Source: a beta proteobacterium KB13 (GTDB taxonomy: Bacteria; Pseudomonadota; Gammaproteobacteria; Burkholderiales; Methylophilaceae). From it: a stretch of DNA of 64,000 nt. The notes under the pieces are model-generated. The model ran no database searches, had not been told where the DNA came from, and saw only the letters and a list, made by a program, of their open reading frames with translations. A program made the position numbers and the translations under genes. Shown in pieces: positions 9,686-22,136 of the stretch; positions within the stretch are counted from its first letter, which is position 1, and every line of letters starts with the position of its first letter. The stretch spans positions 1,270,327 through 1,334,326 of the forward strand of contig DS995299.1 in NCBI GenBank assembly GCA_000156155.1, read 5' to 3'.

Positions 9686-11285
9686 TTCCTTTCTTCTTCA
9701 TAGCCGTCGCATGAATCTGTTTATTCACATACCACTGTTGCATCATCGACAACACGTTATTGATGAACCAATACAACACCAACCCAGCGGGGAAAAAGAA
9801 GAAGAAGATACTGAAGATAATCGGCATCATCATCATTAATCGGGCCTGAGTCGGATCCGTAGGTTTCGGATTCAATTTTTGTTGTAAAAACATTGATGCC
9901 GCCATTAATATTGGCAAAATATACAATGGATCCTTCACTGACAGATCTGTAATCCAACCAAAGAATGGAGCCTGCCTTAATTCAACCGCTCCTAACAACA
10001 CCCAGTAGAGCGCAATAAATACAGGGATTTGGATCAGGATGGGTAGACAGCCGCCTAAAGGATTAATTTTCTCTGTTTTATAGAGCTCCATCATGGCCTG
10101 TTGCATTTTTTGTTTATCGTCACCGAATTTTTCCTTCATGCTCTGAAGTCTAGGTGCGACTTCTTTTAATTGTGCCATTGACCGGTAGCTTGAAGCAGAT
10201 AACGGATAAAAGAAAATCTTAATGACTAAGGTCAATAGAATAATAGAAACGCCCCAGTTATGCACTAACTTCTGTATGCCTGATAGTAATGAAAACAAGG
10301 GTGAGGCAATAAAGGTTAGCCAACCATAATCCACCGTGTACTCCATCCCAGGAGCGGCTTTAATTAATTGTTTTTTCAATTGGGGACCAGAATACAGAAC
10401 CGAACTGACTTCCGCACTGGAACCCGCTTCTACCATTGCAAGCTTAGCTCGAACACCAGCAGAGGAGATGCCGTCTGTAAGGCGTTTGGTATAAAATTGT
10501 CTGGGAGAGTTGCCCGGGATGATCCATGCGCTAGCAAAATACCTTTGGATGATTCCAATCCATCCATCGTTAGCATTCTGAGTAAAAGGTTTTTGATTGT
10601 CGATGTCATCGAAATCCATTTTTTTAAACTTACTTGCCTCTGTAAAATAAGATACGCCTGTAAAGGTCGGCATCATGCCTGATTTTTCTGCGGATTTGTG
10701 ATCGTGTAACAACTGATAATAAATTTGAGGCTGTAAAGCAGCATCGCTTTTATTAGTAATCGAGGTGACTAATTTAATCTGATAATTATCGTTTGAAAAG
10801 ATGTATGTCTTGACGACCTTAACTTCCTCATTTTCAAAGATGATAGGAACGCTGACTTCTTGATCGTTTGATTCGTATTGTAACTGGTCTGATTTAAACA
10901 CATCCTTATGGGTGGGGAGATTTTTACCAATTAAGCCGCTTTGTGCAATATATAAAAGAGGGTTCATTTCATCATTCAAGATTTCATACAAACCGTCTTT
11001 GTTGTCGTTTTGAAAATTCGCCAATTTTAGTTTTCTAATATCTCCACCAACCGTGTTAATTTCAGCCTCGTACAAAGATGTTTTCACCACTATTTTTTGA
11101 TCATCCGCGAGCTGGTATGCAGGATTTTCGATATTGCTTGAGTCGTAATCACCTGGCTGAAGATCACTAAGTTCGGCATTATTAACAGCCAACTCTGTTT
11201 GCAATTGTTTTTGTTGCCAAGAGTCCCACAATAACAACAATGAAAATGAGAAGACTACAAATAATATTAGACGTTTGGTTTCCAT
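9678..11285 (-). CDS. yidC: Membrane protein insertase YidC
   Basis: Inserts and folds inner-membrane proteins, alone or with SecYEG. It is 535 residues long with the Gram-negative layout: an N-terminal membrane segment (about 5-20), a large periplasmic beta domain (about 60-320) and a C-terminal five-helix core. The core carries a hydrophilic hairpin around QLKEVAPRLQSMKEKFG, and the last helix is Met- and Phe-rich. It lies 16 bases after yidD in the rpmH-rnpA-yidD-yidC operon. Confidence 0.97.
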   Translation of the reverse strand: METKRLILFVVFSFSLLLLWDSWQQKQLQTELAVNNAELSDLQPGDYDSSNIENPAYQLADDQKIVVKTSLYEAEINTVGGDIRKLKLANFQNDNKDGLYEILNDEMNPLLYIAQSGLIGKNLPTHKDVFKSDQLQYESNDQEVSVPIIFENEEVKVVKTYIFSNDNYQIKLVTSITNKSDAALQPQIYYQLLHDHKSAEKSGMMPTFTGVSYFTEASKFKKMDFDDIDNQKPFTQNANDGWIGIIQRYFASAWIIPGNSPRQFYTKRLTDGISSAGVRAKLAMVEAGSSAEVSSVLYSGPQLKKQLIKAAPGMEYTVDYGWLTFIASPLFSLLSGIQKLVHNWGVSIILLTLVIKIFFYPLSASSYRSMAQLKEVAPRLQSMKEKFGDDKQKMQQAMMELYKTEKINPLGGCLPILIQIPVFIALYWVLLGAVELRQAPFFGWITDLSVKDPLYILPILMAASMFLQQKLNPKPTDPTQARLMMMMPIIFSIFFFFFPAGLVLYWFINNVLSMMQQWYVNKQIHATAMKKKGNG

Positions 11286-11301
11286 ATTTTCCTAACTATA
11301 T

Positions 11302-11514
11302 CTATGGTAATGGATCGGGGCCACCTCTATTCCATGGGTGACACTTTAAAATTCTTTTTGCAGCTAAAAACAAAGCTTTAAAAACATTGTATTTTTTTAA
11401 AGCCTCAATTGTATATTCAGAACATGACGGCGTAAACCTACATGAAGAAATAAAAAATGGGCTAATCGCTCTTTGATAAATTTTAACCAAAAGGATAAAG
11501 AGATTATTTAGCAT
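11302..11514 (-). CDS. yidD: Membrane protein insertion efficiency factor YidD
   Basis: Small protein that helps YidC-dependent insertion. Its 70 residues include the family core FTPSCSEYTIEAL and the C-terminal CHPWNRGGPDPLP. The N-terminus is amphipathic to hydrophobic. The start overlaps the end of rnpA by 11 bases, the usual arrangement. Confidence 0.96.
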   Translation of the reverse strand: MLNNLFILLVKIYQRAISPFFISSCRFTPSCSEYTIEALKKYNVFKALFLAAKRILKCHPWNRGGPDPLP

Positions 11515-11836
11515 GCGTCTTAATAAAGGAATGAATATCTTTTTTGACTAACGGATAGTCTTTTTTATGAAAGTTTTTCTTAACTTGAATAATTATGTCC
11601 AGCTTACTTGAATTATCAAACTGTCGAAGGACATCCCGAATCACTCTCTTCATGTAATTTCGGGCAACAGCTTTTTTATTGATTTTTTTGCCAACAATGA
11701 GACCAAAGCGGTTGTATTCTAATTGGTTCGGTTTACGGAAAATGTTAATGAACTCACCACTAAAACGCTTTCTTAAAATAAAAACGGATGAAAAATCATC
11801 CGCATTTGTTAATCGAGTAAGCGAGCTTACAATCAA
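11504..11836 (-). CDS. rnpA: Ribonuclease P protein component
   Basis: Protein subunit of RNase P, which trims the 5' end of tRNA precursors. The family box is seen as NRFGLIVGKKINKKAVARN followed by KRVIRD. The length of 110 residues is normal. The start is most likely TTG at 11836, only three bases after the rpmH stop; no ATG is available near the expected N-terminus. The rpmH-rnpA coupling is conserved. Confidence 0.94.
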   Translation of the reverse strand: MIVSSLTRLTNADDFSSVFILRKRFSGEFINIFRKPNQLEYNRFGLIVGKKINKKAVARNYMKRVIRDVLRQFDNSSKLDIIIQVKKNFHKKDYPLVKKDIHSFIKTHAK

Positions 11837-11839
11837 AGA

Positions 11840-11974
11840 TTAAAGACCTAACCTTGCTCTTCCTTTAGCTCTTCTTGAAGCGATAACAGATCTTCCGCCT
11901 TTAGTTTTCATTCTAACTAAAAAGCCATGTGTTCTTGCTCTTTTTACCTTAGAAGGCTGATATGTACGTTTCAT
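11840..11974 (-). CDS. rpmH: 50S ribosomal protein L34
   Basis: A 44-codon gene reading [18 protein letters not shown] and ending KGRARLGL, which is unmistakable L34. It is the first gene of the leftward operon rpmH-rnpA-yidD-yidC-mnmE and is divergent from dnaA. A strong sigma70-type promoter lies just upstream. Confidence 0.98.
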   Translation of the reverse strand: MKRTYQPSKVKRARTHGFLVRMKTKGGRSVIASRRAKGRARLGL

Positions 11975-12008
11975 GCTGGTATTCCATAAAAATTTAAATT
12001 GATCGCGA

Positions 12009-12037
12009 AATATACATAAATTTGATCAAAAAGTCAA
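12009..12037 (-). promoter_or_regulatory. Promoter of the rpmH operon
   Basis: On the minus strand TTGACT (12037-12032) and TATATT (12014-12009) are separated by exactly 17 bases, a near-consensus sigma70 promoter. The predicted transcript begins about 28 bases before the rpmH ATG. It lies in the same 150-base gap as the dnaA promoter. Confidence 0.8.
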
Positions 12038-12047
12038 TTTATATAAT

Positions 12048-12056
12048 TGTTATATT
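12048..12056 (+). promoter_or_regulatory. Candidate extended -10 promoter for dnaA
   Basis: TGTTATATT fits an extended -10 element (TGnTATAAT) about 69 bases before the dnaA ATG. No good -35 is seen at the right spacing. A perfect DnaA box 12 bases downstream would allow autorepression. This is a weak call. Confidence 0.4.
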
Positions 12057-12067
12057 TGCATTTTGCC

Positions 12068-12076
12068 TGTGGATAA
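12068..12076 (-). promoter_or_regulatory. DnaA box upstream of dnaA
   Basis: TGTGGATAA, which is TTATCCACA on the minus strand, is a perfect consensus DnaA box. It lies 49 bases before dnaA. It could serve in autoregulation of dnaA or as part of the origin. Confidence 0.85.
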
Positions 12077-12124
12077 CTTTTTACAAATCCGTTATCATTT
12101 CAATCCGAAGATAAAAAATTAAAT

Positions 12125-13477
12125 ATGAAAACAGAAGAGTTCTGGGAGATAATTTCAACCCAACTAAAGAAAAAGTTAACCGCCCAACAATTCAAAACCT
12201 GGGTAAAACCCTTATCAATTCGAGAAAAAGAAGATTCCCTTGAGATTGTTGCGCCTAACCAGTTCATTCAACAGTGGGTTACTGATCGGTTCTCCAAAGA
12301 AATTATTGAAATTGGCAAAGAACATAAAATTAAAAATAAAATTTTATTTGTTACCGAAAAAGGTAAAAAAAATTCTAAACCAACAAATACAAGTGAAGAA
12401 AAAAATGACGTTAAACCAAAAGTTGAGGATAGAGCGCCAAAAGCTGTAATTAATAAATCAACCGGGCTTAATAAAAATCTTAATTTTGAGAATTTTGTCA
12501 CAGGTCGAGCAAACCAACTTGCCACGGCTGCAGCTAAACAAGTCTCAGAGCGACCAGGAGAATCGTATAATCCCCTATTCATATACGGAGGGGTGGGGCT
12601 CGGGAAGACACACTTGCTGCAATCCATTGGTAATAAAGTTAAAGAAGAAAATAAAGATTTTAAAATTAAGTATTTACATGCAGAAAGATACGTCACAGAT
12701 GTCGTAAAAGCTTATGAAGGTAAGACGTTTGATCAGTTTAAAAAAAATTACCACTCATTAGATTTATTGTTAATTGATGATATCCAATTTATTGGTAAAA
12801 AAAATAGAACACAAGAAGAATTCTTTTATGCATTTAACACACTGATCGAAAATAAAAAACAAATCATCATTACTTGTGATAGTTACCCAAAAGAGATTCA
12901 GGGGGTAGATGAAAGATTAAGGACTCGTTTTAGTTGGGGTTTAACAGTAGCCATAGAGCCACCAGAATTAGAAATGAGAGTGGCAATATTATTGAAAAAA
13001 GCAGAAATTTCAAAAATAACCCTACCTGAGGATGTTGCTTTTTTTATTGCAAAACAAATTCGATCAAATGTTAGAGAGCTAGAAGGGGCGCTTAATCGAA
13101 TTGTCGCACTATCTAACTTCACCAACCTACCAATTGATTTAAACCTTGCAAAAGAAGCATTAAAGGATCTCATCGCGGTTCGTGGAAGACAGGTAACGAT
13201 AGAGAATATACAAAAGACGGTTGCTGACTATTATAAGATTAAAATTTCTGACATGGTGGGTAAAAAGAGATCAAGAAATTTTTCAAAACCAAGACAGGTT
13301 GCAATGGCTTTGACTAGAGAATTAACAAATTTAAGCTATCCAGAAATTGGAAATTATTTTGGCGGGCGGCATCACACTACCGTTATGCATGCGTGTGAAG
13401 AAATTGAGGAACAAAGATTAAATAATCAATCTTTAGGACAAGATTTAGGTTTTTTAACGCAAGTATTAAGAGGATAA
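12125..13477 (+). CDS. dnaA: Chromosomal replication initiator DnaA
   Basis: AAA+ ATPase that opens the origin. Its 450 residues show domain I (about 1-80), a short Lys-rich linker, the AAA+ core with Walker A GGVGLGKTH (Lys at 161) and Walker B LLLIDDIQF, and the DNA-binding domain IV with GRHHTTVMHACEEI near 415-430. Start MKTEEFWEI is typical. It is divergent from rpmH and followed by dnaN after a 208-base gap holding further DnaA boxes. Confidence 0.98.
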   Translation: MKTEEFWEIISTQLKKKLTAQQFKTWVKPLSIREKEDSLEIVAPNQFIQQWVTDRFSKEIIEIGKEHKIKNKILFVTEKGKKNSKPTNTSEEKNDVKPKVEDRAPKAVINKSTGLNKNLNFENFVTGRANQLATAAAKQVSERPGESYNPLFIYGGVGLGKTHLLQSIGNKVKEENKDFKIKYLHAERYVTDVVKAYEGKTFDQFKKNYHSLDLLLIDDIQFIGKKNRTQEEFFYAFNTLIENKKQIIITCDSYPKEIQGVDERLRTRFSWGLTVAIEPPELEMRVAILLKKAEISKITLPEDVAFFIAKQIRSNVRELEGALNRIVALSNFTNLPIDLNLAKEALKDLIAVRGRQVTIENIQKTVADYYKIKISDMVGKKRSRNFSKPRQVAMALTRELTNLSYPEIGNYFGGRHHTTVMHACEEIEEQRLNNQSLGQDLGFLTQVLRG

Positions 13478-13537
13478 GGTTGTGGGTTAATTGTTGATTA
13501 AATGTGCACAGTTACCTGGTTTAAAAATTTATATTTT

Positions 13538-13557
13538 TTGTCCACAATTTAACCACA
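13538..13557 (+). promoter_or_regulatory. Two adjacent DnaA boxes
   Basis: TTGTCCACA (13538-13546) and TTAACCACA (13549-13557) each differ by one base from TTATCCACA. They lie in the same orientation two bases apart, an arrangement expected of cooperative DnaA loading. Confidence 0.7.
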
Positions 13558-13645
13558 ATTAATCCATATTAAATCCACTGATTTATAACCGATATAAGCC
13601 ATTAGGAATCAGATAACTGAATGTTCTTAACAGTTTTTTGATGTA

Positions 13646-13660
13646 TTATTATTACTATTA
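13646..13660 (+). promoter_or_regulatory. Candidate DnaA-trio element in an AT-rich unwinding region
   Basis: The top strand reads TTA-TTA-TTA-CTA-TTA, so the lower strand is 3'-AAT-AAT-AAT-GAT-AAT. This fits the published 3'-(G/A)A(T/A) trio pattern on which DnaA spreads during unwinding. It is followed by alternating AT sequence up to dnaN. No strong DnaA box directly abuts it, which weakens the case. Confidence 0.4.
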
Positions 13661-13685
13661 AATATATATATAAATAATTTAAAAA

Positions 13686-17180
<3,495 letters not shown>

Positions 17181-17181
<1 letters not shown>

Positions 17182-18080
17182 TGACTTTAAGTGAACTTAA
17201 ATTCATTGTCGCAGTAGCAAAAGAAAAAAATTTTCGTAGAGCAGCTGACAAATGTTTTGTCAGCCAACCTGCACTAAGTTTAGCAATAAAAAAACTTGAA
17301 GAAGAACTCAAAGTATTATTGTTCGAAAGAAATCGAACTGAAGTAAAAATTACTCCCATTGGCGAAAAAATAATTAATCAAGCCATAGTTGTTCTAGATG
17401 AAGCAAGCAAATTAAAAGACATATCTAACAAAGGTCAGGAACAATTAAATACACCATTAAAGGTAGGTTTGATTTATTCGGTGGCTCCATACTTATTACC
17501 CTTAATCATTCCAGTATTAAGAAAAAAAACACCTGAAATGCCTTTGGATGTAGAAGAGAATATAACCAAAAACTTAGAGGTTGCATTAAAGAATGGATCT
17601 ATTGAGGCTGCAGTGATAGCTCTTCCATTCGAGATACCTGGTACTGAGTGTATTCCTTTGTATGATGAGGAATTTAATGTTGTTGTTCCAACAAATCATG
17701 CGTGGGCCAAGAAAAAAGAGATAGTGGCTAAAGATCTCTCAACAGAAAAAGTATTACTTTTAAATAATGAGCACTGTTTTAGTGAACAAGTAGTAGAGGC
17801 CTGTCCAGAGCTGTCAAAAAAAAGTGAAGTGTTACAAGGAAACTCATTAGAAACGATTCGTAATATGGTGGCTTCAAATTTAGGCATTTCTGTTCTACCA
17901 AAAACAGCTACAGCAATTAATTATAATAATCCCTTGGTAAAAGTTATCCCTTTCAAAAAACCAGTGCCATTTAGAAGAATAGCAATTGCTTACAGAAAGA
18001 GTACAGTAAGAATGGAAGCAATTGAAAAGTTTGTAATGGCATTAAAAGATATCAAATCAAACAATATCAAGATATTTTGA
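17181..18080 (+). CDS. oxyR: Peroxide-sensing LysR-type regulator OxyR
   Basis: Redox-switched transcription factor. The winged helix-turn-helix fills residues 1-60 (FRRAADKCFVSQPALS). In the effector domain two cysteines sit at 199 (EHCFSEQ) and 208 (EACPEL), the same positions and spacing as the disulfide pair of E. coli OxyR, which is why I choose OxyR over a generic LysR call. SLETIRNMVASNLGI also matches OxyR. The 299-residue protein is translationally coupled to gyrB and lies 11 bases before pntA, so peroxide sensing and transhydrogenase share a transcription unit. Confidence 0.92.
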
Positions 18081-18091
18081 GGTAAGAACAA

Positions 18092-19153
18092 ATGATTATT
18101 GGTGTTTTAAATGAATTTGAGAAAAAAGAAAATAGGGTTGCGATCAGTCCGGAAATTGTTAAAAAACTAAGTACGAATCAAATTAAAATATTTCTTGAAC
18201 ATGATTGTTTTACTCAAGCTGAATTTACGGAAAAAGACTTTATTGAGGCAGGCGCCTTAATTAAAACAAGAAAAGACATTTCAAATGAAGCCGATATTTT
18301 ACTAACGGTATCATTACCGACCAATGAAATATTAAAAGAACTAAAAAAAGGAATAGTGATTGGAAATTTAGGCTCTACAAAAGATTTATCTTTTAAACAC
18401 AATGTCTTCGATCTTTCTAAATTACCGAGAAATACACGCGCACAATCAATGGATGTTCTATCATCACAAGCAAATATTGCGGGCTACAAATCTGTTTTAT
18501 TAGCATTAGAATTTTATAAAAAATTTATGCCGATGCTCATGACAGCTGCGGGAACTGTAAAACCAGCAAGGGTATTAATTTTGGGTGTTGGGGTTGCTGG
18601 ACTACAAGCCATAGCGACAGCGAAAAGGTTGGGTGCAGTTGTAGAGGCATCGGATGTTCGACCTTCGGTTAAAGATCAAGTGGAATCTTTGGGGGCTAAA
18701 TTTGTAAATGTTCCTTATGAAACGGATGAAGAAAAAGAAATCGCTGAAGGTAAGGGTGGTTATGCGCAGATGATGCCAAAATCTTGGTTAGCTAGACAAC
18801 GACATATAATTTCAGAAACTATTAAAAAATCTGACATTGTTATAACAACGGCATTAGTTCAAGGAAAAAAACCACCTGTATTAGTTAATGAGGCTGATGT
18901 ACGATCAATGAAACCAGGATCTGTGATTGTTGATATTGCTGGAGGTAACTGCGAACTGACTGAGACTGATCAAGTAATCAATGTTGATGGAAAAACCATT
19001 GTGGGCTATCAGAACCTCCCATCAATGTTGGCGCATGACGCTTCAATTTTATATGCAAAAAATCTATTTAATTTTCTTGAATTAATCATTCAAGACAATC
19101 AAATAAAAATTAACACAGAGGATGAGCTTGTTAAAGCTTGTTTACAGAATTAG
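18092..19153 (+). CDS. pntA: NAD(P) transhydrogenase subunit alpha part 1 (domain I)
   Basis: NAD(H)-binding, peripheral subunit of the proton-translocating transhydrogenase that makes NADPH at the expense of NADH and proton-motive force. It has 353 residues, including the nucleotide-binding motif GVGVAGLQAIATAKRLGA and the family stretch GGYAQMM. It lacks the membrane part, which is encoded by the next gene as in Rhodospirillum rubrum. A GAGG ribosome-binding site precedes the ATG. Confidence 0.96.
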   Translation: MIIGVLNEFEKKENRVAISPEIVKKLSTNQIKIFLEHDCFTQAEFTEKDFIEAGALIKTRKDISNEADILLTVSLPTNEILKELKKGIVIGNLGSTKDLSFKHNVFDLSKLPRNTRAQSMDVLSSQANIAGYKSVLLALEFYKKFMPMLMTAAGTVKPARVLILGVGVAGLQAIATAKRLGAVVEASDVRPSVKDQVESLGAKFVNVPYETDEEKEIAEGKGGYAQMMPKSWLARQRHIISETIKKSDIVITTALVQGKKPPVLVNEADVRSMKPGSVIVDIAGGNCELTETDQVINVDGKTIVGYQNLPSMLAHDASILYAKNLFNFLELIIQDNQIKINTEDELVKACLQN

Positions 19154-19162
19154 GAATTATTT

Positions 19163-19471
19163 ATGGATGAAATCTTAACAATACAAAATATCACCATATT
19201 CGTTTTAGCTATTTTTGTTGGATTTCACGTGGTCTGGAATGTGACCCCAGCACTTCATACTCCTCTAATGTCTGTTACAAATGCCATTTCTGGAATTGTT
19301 ATTGTAGGCGCGATATTACAGGTGGTTGAAATTGATGGAGATATTTTTTCTTTCAGCAGCATCGTGGGCGCGATTGCAATTTTTTTTGCATCGATAAATA
19401 TTTTTGGAGGGTTCATGGTCACGCAGAGAATGCTCGATATGTTTAAAAAGAAAGATAAAAATAAACAATGA
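19163..19471 (+). CDS. pntAB: NAD(P) transhydrogenase subunit alpha part 2 (membrane)
   Basis: Small membrane subunit of 102 residues with about three transmembrane helices and the conserved [20 protein letters not shown], of which [15 protein letters not shown] is the family signature. It completes the split alpha subunit. It overlaps the pntB start by 4 bases. Confidence 0.95.
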   Translation: MDEILTIQNITIFVLAIFVGFHVVWNVTPALHTPLMSVTNAISGIVIVGAILQVVEIDGDIFSFSSIVGAIAIFFASINIFGGFMVTQRMLDMFKKKDKNKQ

Positions 19472-20835
19472 CCACCTTGAATTTATCTTTGTATTTAATC
19501 TCAGCAATTTTAATTATCTTAGCATTGCGAGGCCTCTCTTCACCTCAATCGTCAAGAAGAGGAAATTATTACGGGATGCTTGGAATGACTATTGCTGTCA
19601 TTACGACCCTTAGCATGAATTTAAATTATATTTTTTCACTTATAGCAATTTCTATCCTGGCAGGAGGAACAATAGGATTGGTTATTGCAAAAAAAGTCCA
19701 TATGACCAAGATGCCAGAACTAGTTGCCCTAATGCATTCTTTTGTCGGGTTAGCAGCCATGCTCATCGCGTTTGCCTCAATCTATAACTATACGAATACC
19801 TACTCAACGACCCAAAGGGTTGAGTTATTTTTAGGGTCGTTTATTGGTGCAATTACCTTTACTGCATCCTTGGTAGCATTTGGAAAACTATCTGGAAAGT
19901 TCATTGCGAAGACAATAATATTCAAAGGACAACACTTATTAAATTTAACAATCTTTATACTAATGATCCTTTTTGGAATGATCTTCTTTATTTATGAAAG
20001 CAATCTTGCCTTCATTTTAATGAATTGTTGTGCATTGATTTTAGGCATCACACTTATAATTCCGATTGGTGGGGCTGATATGCCAGTGGTGGTGTCTATG
20101 TTAAACAGTTATTCTGGATGGGCGGCGGCTGGAATTGGATTTACGTTAAATAATTCTGTTCTTATTATTGCTGGAGCATGTGTAGGATCCTCAGGTGCAA
20201 TATTGTCATACATTATGTGTAAATCAATGAACAGGTCGATCGTGTCAGTTTTACTGGGCGGTTTTGGATCAGATGTCGCGGAGGCATCAGCTACTGAAAA
20301 TCAAAAACAACACAAATCTGGTTCTGCTGCGGACGTCGCATATCTTATGAGCTCATCCGAAAATATAATAATTATTCCTGGTTATGGGTTAGCTGTTGCT
20401 CGTGCCCAGCATGCACTGCAAGAGCTCACTAACAAATTATTAGAAAAAGAAATAAATGTTCGATATGCAATTCACCCAGTTGCTGGGAGGATGCCTGGAC
20501 ATATGAACGTCCTCTTAGCTGAAGCTGACGTACCTTATGATCAAGTCTTTGAGATGGAAGAAATAAACAATGATTTTTCTGATACAGATCTTGTATTTGT
20601 AATTGGTGCTAACGACGTAGTAAATCCAGCTGCAAAAAAACCTGGATCGGCTATTTATGGAATGCCAATATTAGAAGCACAGAAAGCAAAAACTATTATC
20701 GTTAATAAAAGAACTATGGGAGTCGGATATGCTGGCCTCGATAATGAGTTATTTTATGATGATAAAACAATGATGTTTTTAGGTGATGCTAAAGATTGTG
20801 TAGAAGATTTAATTAAAGCAGTCGAAGAATTATAA
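19468..20835 (+). CDS. pntB: NAD(P) transhydrogenase subunit beta
   Basis: Membrane plus NADP(H)-binding subunit (455 residues). The N-terminal half has about eight or nine transmembrane helices with [15 protein letters not shown]. The C-terminal domain III has the Rossmann motif [31 protein letters not shown] and the terminal [15 protein letters not shown]. It forms the proton channel with the preceding subunit. A small membrane-protein gene follows after 7 bases. Confidence 0.97.
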   Translation: MTTLNLSLYLISAILIILALRGLSSPQSSRRGNYYGMLGMTIAVITTLSMNLNYIFSLIAISILAGGTIGLVIAKKVHMTKMPELVALMHSFVGLAAMLIAFASIYNYTNTYSTTQRVELFLGSFIGAITFTASLVAFGKLSGKFIAKTIIFKGQHLLNLTIFILMILFGMIFFIYESNLAFILMNCCALILGITLIIPIGGADMPVVVSMLNSYSGWAAAGIGFTLNNSVLIIAGACVGSSGAILSYIMCKSMNRSIVSVLLGGFGSDVAEASATENQKQHKSGSAADVAYLMSSSENIIIIPGYGLAVARAQHALQELTNKLLEKEINVRYAIHPVAGRMPGHMNVLLAEADVPYDQVFEMEEINNDFSDTDLVFVIGANDVVNPAAKKPGSAIYGMPILEAQKAKTIIVNKRTMGVGYAGLDNELFYDDKTMMFLGDAKDCVEDLIKAVEEL

Positions 20836-20842
20836 TTACTCT

Positions 20843-21043
20843 ATGGAATTACTTTTATTGTCATTATTTCTGATCTTTTCTTTTGTGGTCGCACTCTATT
20901 CAATTATTTATGCTTTCAAGCAGATGGATCTAGAATCGAATACAACATCTCAAAATAAAGATTTAAAACCAAAAGCTAAGCCAAAAACAAAATATAAGTC
21001 ACAGTTTTTAAAGTCAGCAAAAAATATTGATTTGGATTTATAA
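20843..21043 (+). CDS. Small membrane protein of unknown function
   Basis: A 66-residue protein with one N-terminal transmembrane segment (about 2-26) and a Lys-rich, presumably cytoplasmic tail ending in Asp-Leu repeats. It lies 7 bases after pntB and so probably belongs to the transhydrogenase operon. I do not recognise a family. Its stop is immediately followed by an inverted repeat, and the converging cydB-linked small gene ends two bases away. Confidence 0.6.
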   Translation: MELLLLSLFLIFSFVVALYSIIYAFKQMDLESNTTSQNKDLKPKAKPKTKYKSQFLKSAKNIDLDL

Positions 21044-21073
21044 GTTACTTAATCATTAATTTAATTAAGTAAC
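21044..21073. terminator. Inverted repeat between convergent small genes
   Basis: GTTACTTAAT and ATTAAGTAAC form a perfect 10-base stem around a 10-base AT loop. It lies just after the rightward stop codon and overlaps the last codons of the leftward 30-codon gene. It could act as a weak bidirectional terminator, but there is no T run. Confidence 0.4.
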
Positions 21074-21137
21074 CAATGATAGAAATAAAGCCAACAGAGA
21101 GCAACCAGATTAATATGAAATAAAAAACTTTCTTCAA
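21045..21137 (-). CDS. DUF2474-like small membrane protein of the cyd operon
   Basis: A 30-codon frame starts with TTG directly after the cydB stop. Its protein begins MKKVFYFILIWLLSVG and continues as a single helix ending YLIKLMIK. The pattern Trp-Leu-x-Ser-Val ... Tyr-Leu-Ile near the end matches DUF2474 proteins that often follow cydAB genes of the cyanide-insensitive type. The context and the single hydrophobic helix suggest an accessory subunit of the oxidase, comparable in size to CydX. No Shine-Dalgarno sequence is obvious, so translation is probably coupled to cydB. Confidence 0.65.
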   Translation of the reverse strand: MKKVFYFILIWLLSVGFISIIGYLIKLMIK

Positions 21138-22136
21138 TTAATGATAGCTTTCGTCAGGTTTGGTTTTGCCTCGAAATACCCAATATGTGAATGACGTATA
21201 GACTAAAATTATGGGCATAAAGATCAATACGCCGACTAATAAAAATTGCAAACTTTTTTTCGGTGCGGCAGCTTGCCATATATCCAGTGAAGGCGGGACG
21301 ATATTGGGATAGATGCTGATCATCAACCCAATAAACGATAACAAAAATAAAATAATACTCCAAACAAATGGCTGTAAATCATTATTTTTGATTAACGCAC
21401 GAAAGCAACATACAGTTGAGATTGCAACCAAAAGAGGCACTGGTAGAACATATAATATACGCGGATAGCTAAACCATTTTTCAAAGTATTCTGGATGTAA
21501 GTAAGGTGTCCACAGACTCACGATAAGAATCATTAACAAAGTCAAAATAAAAAAACGTTTACCTAACATTTGCATATGTCGTTTGGTTTTATTTTCAGTT
21601 TTATAAATCAACCAAGTTGACCCCAAAAGCCCATAACCAAAAACTAAGGCGATGCCCGTGAAAATAGAAAAGGGTGATAACCAATGCCACCAGTCACCAT
21701 TAAATGCACGACCCTCTATAGGAATACCTTGAATAAATGCTCCTAGTGCCACACCTTGAAAAAAAGTAGCACCGATTGAACCAATGATAAAAGCTTTATC
21801 CCATATTTGAGTTTTACTTTTATCCTTCCATCTAAATTCAAAAGCAACCCCTCTTAAAATTAAACCAATGAGCATAGCGGTTAGAGGAACATATAGTGCT
21901 GGTAGAACGACGCTGTATGCTAACGGAAATGCTGCAAATAAACCACCTCCTCCTAAAATTAGCCAGGTTTCATTACCATCCCATACCGGAGCAACGGTGT
22001 TCATTGCGATATCTCTTTCCCATTTGGATCGGATAAAGGGGTAATTAATTCCAATACCTAAATCAAAACCATCGAGGACGACATATGCAAAGATAGCAAA
22101 GCTTAAAATAATGGCCCAAATCAGTTCGATACTCAT
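21138..22136 (-). CDS. cydB: Cytochrome bd-type quinol oxidase subunit II
   Basis: Second membrane subunit of the quinol oxidase, 332 residues with about eight transmembrane helices. It starts IELIWAIILSFAIFAYVVLDGFDLGIG, of which YVVLDGFDLG is the family signature, and contains NTVAPVWDGNETWLI. Its start overlaps the cydA stop by 4 bases (ATGA), which implies coupled translation. Confidence 0.95.
   Translation of the reverse strand: MSIELIWAIILSFAIFAYVVLDGFDLGIGINYPFIRSKWERDIAMNTVAPVWDGNETWLILGGGGLFAAFPLAYSVVLPALYVPLTAMLIGLILRGVAFEFRWKDKSKTQIWDKAFIIGSIGATFFQGVALGAFIQGIPIEGRAFNGDWWHWLSPFSIFTGIALVFGYGLLGSTWLIYKTENKTKRHMQMLGKRFFILTLLMILIVSLWTPYLHPEYFEKWFSYPRILYVLPVPLLVAISTVCCFRALIKNNDLQPFVWSIILFLLSFIGLMISIYPNIVPPSLDIWQAAAPKKSLQFLLVGVLIFMPIILVYTSFTYWVFRGKTKPDESYH

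Larger units (their letters stand above)
13478..13685. other. Probable part of the replication origin (dnaA-dnaN gap)
   Basis: A 208-base noncoding region, richer in A+T than its neighbours. It holds two one-mismatch DnaA boxes (13538-13557), looser box-like words at 13481 and 13504, and an AT-rich tract at 13640-13685 with a run of TTA/CTA triplets. Together with the perfect box upstream of dnaA this fits a bipartite oriC, but the exact unwinding site is inferred. Confidence 0.65.

Noticed and set aside
12268..12696. A 142-codon open frame antisense to dnaA
   Set aside because: It is fully within a conserved gene on the other strand and has no recognisable protein features.
19221..19235. 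Half match to parS (TTTCACGTGG) inside pntAB
   Set aside because: Only one arm and the centre match, it is within a conserved codon stretch, and it lacks the second arm.
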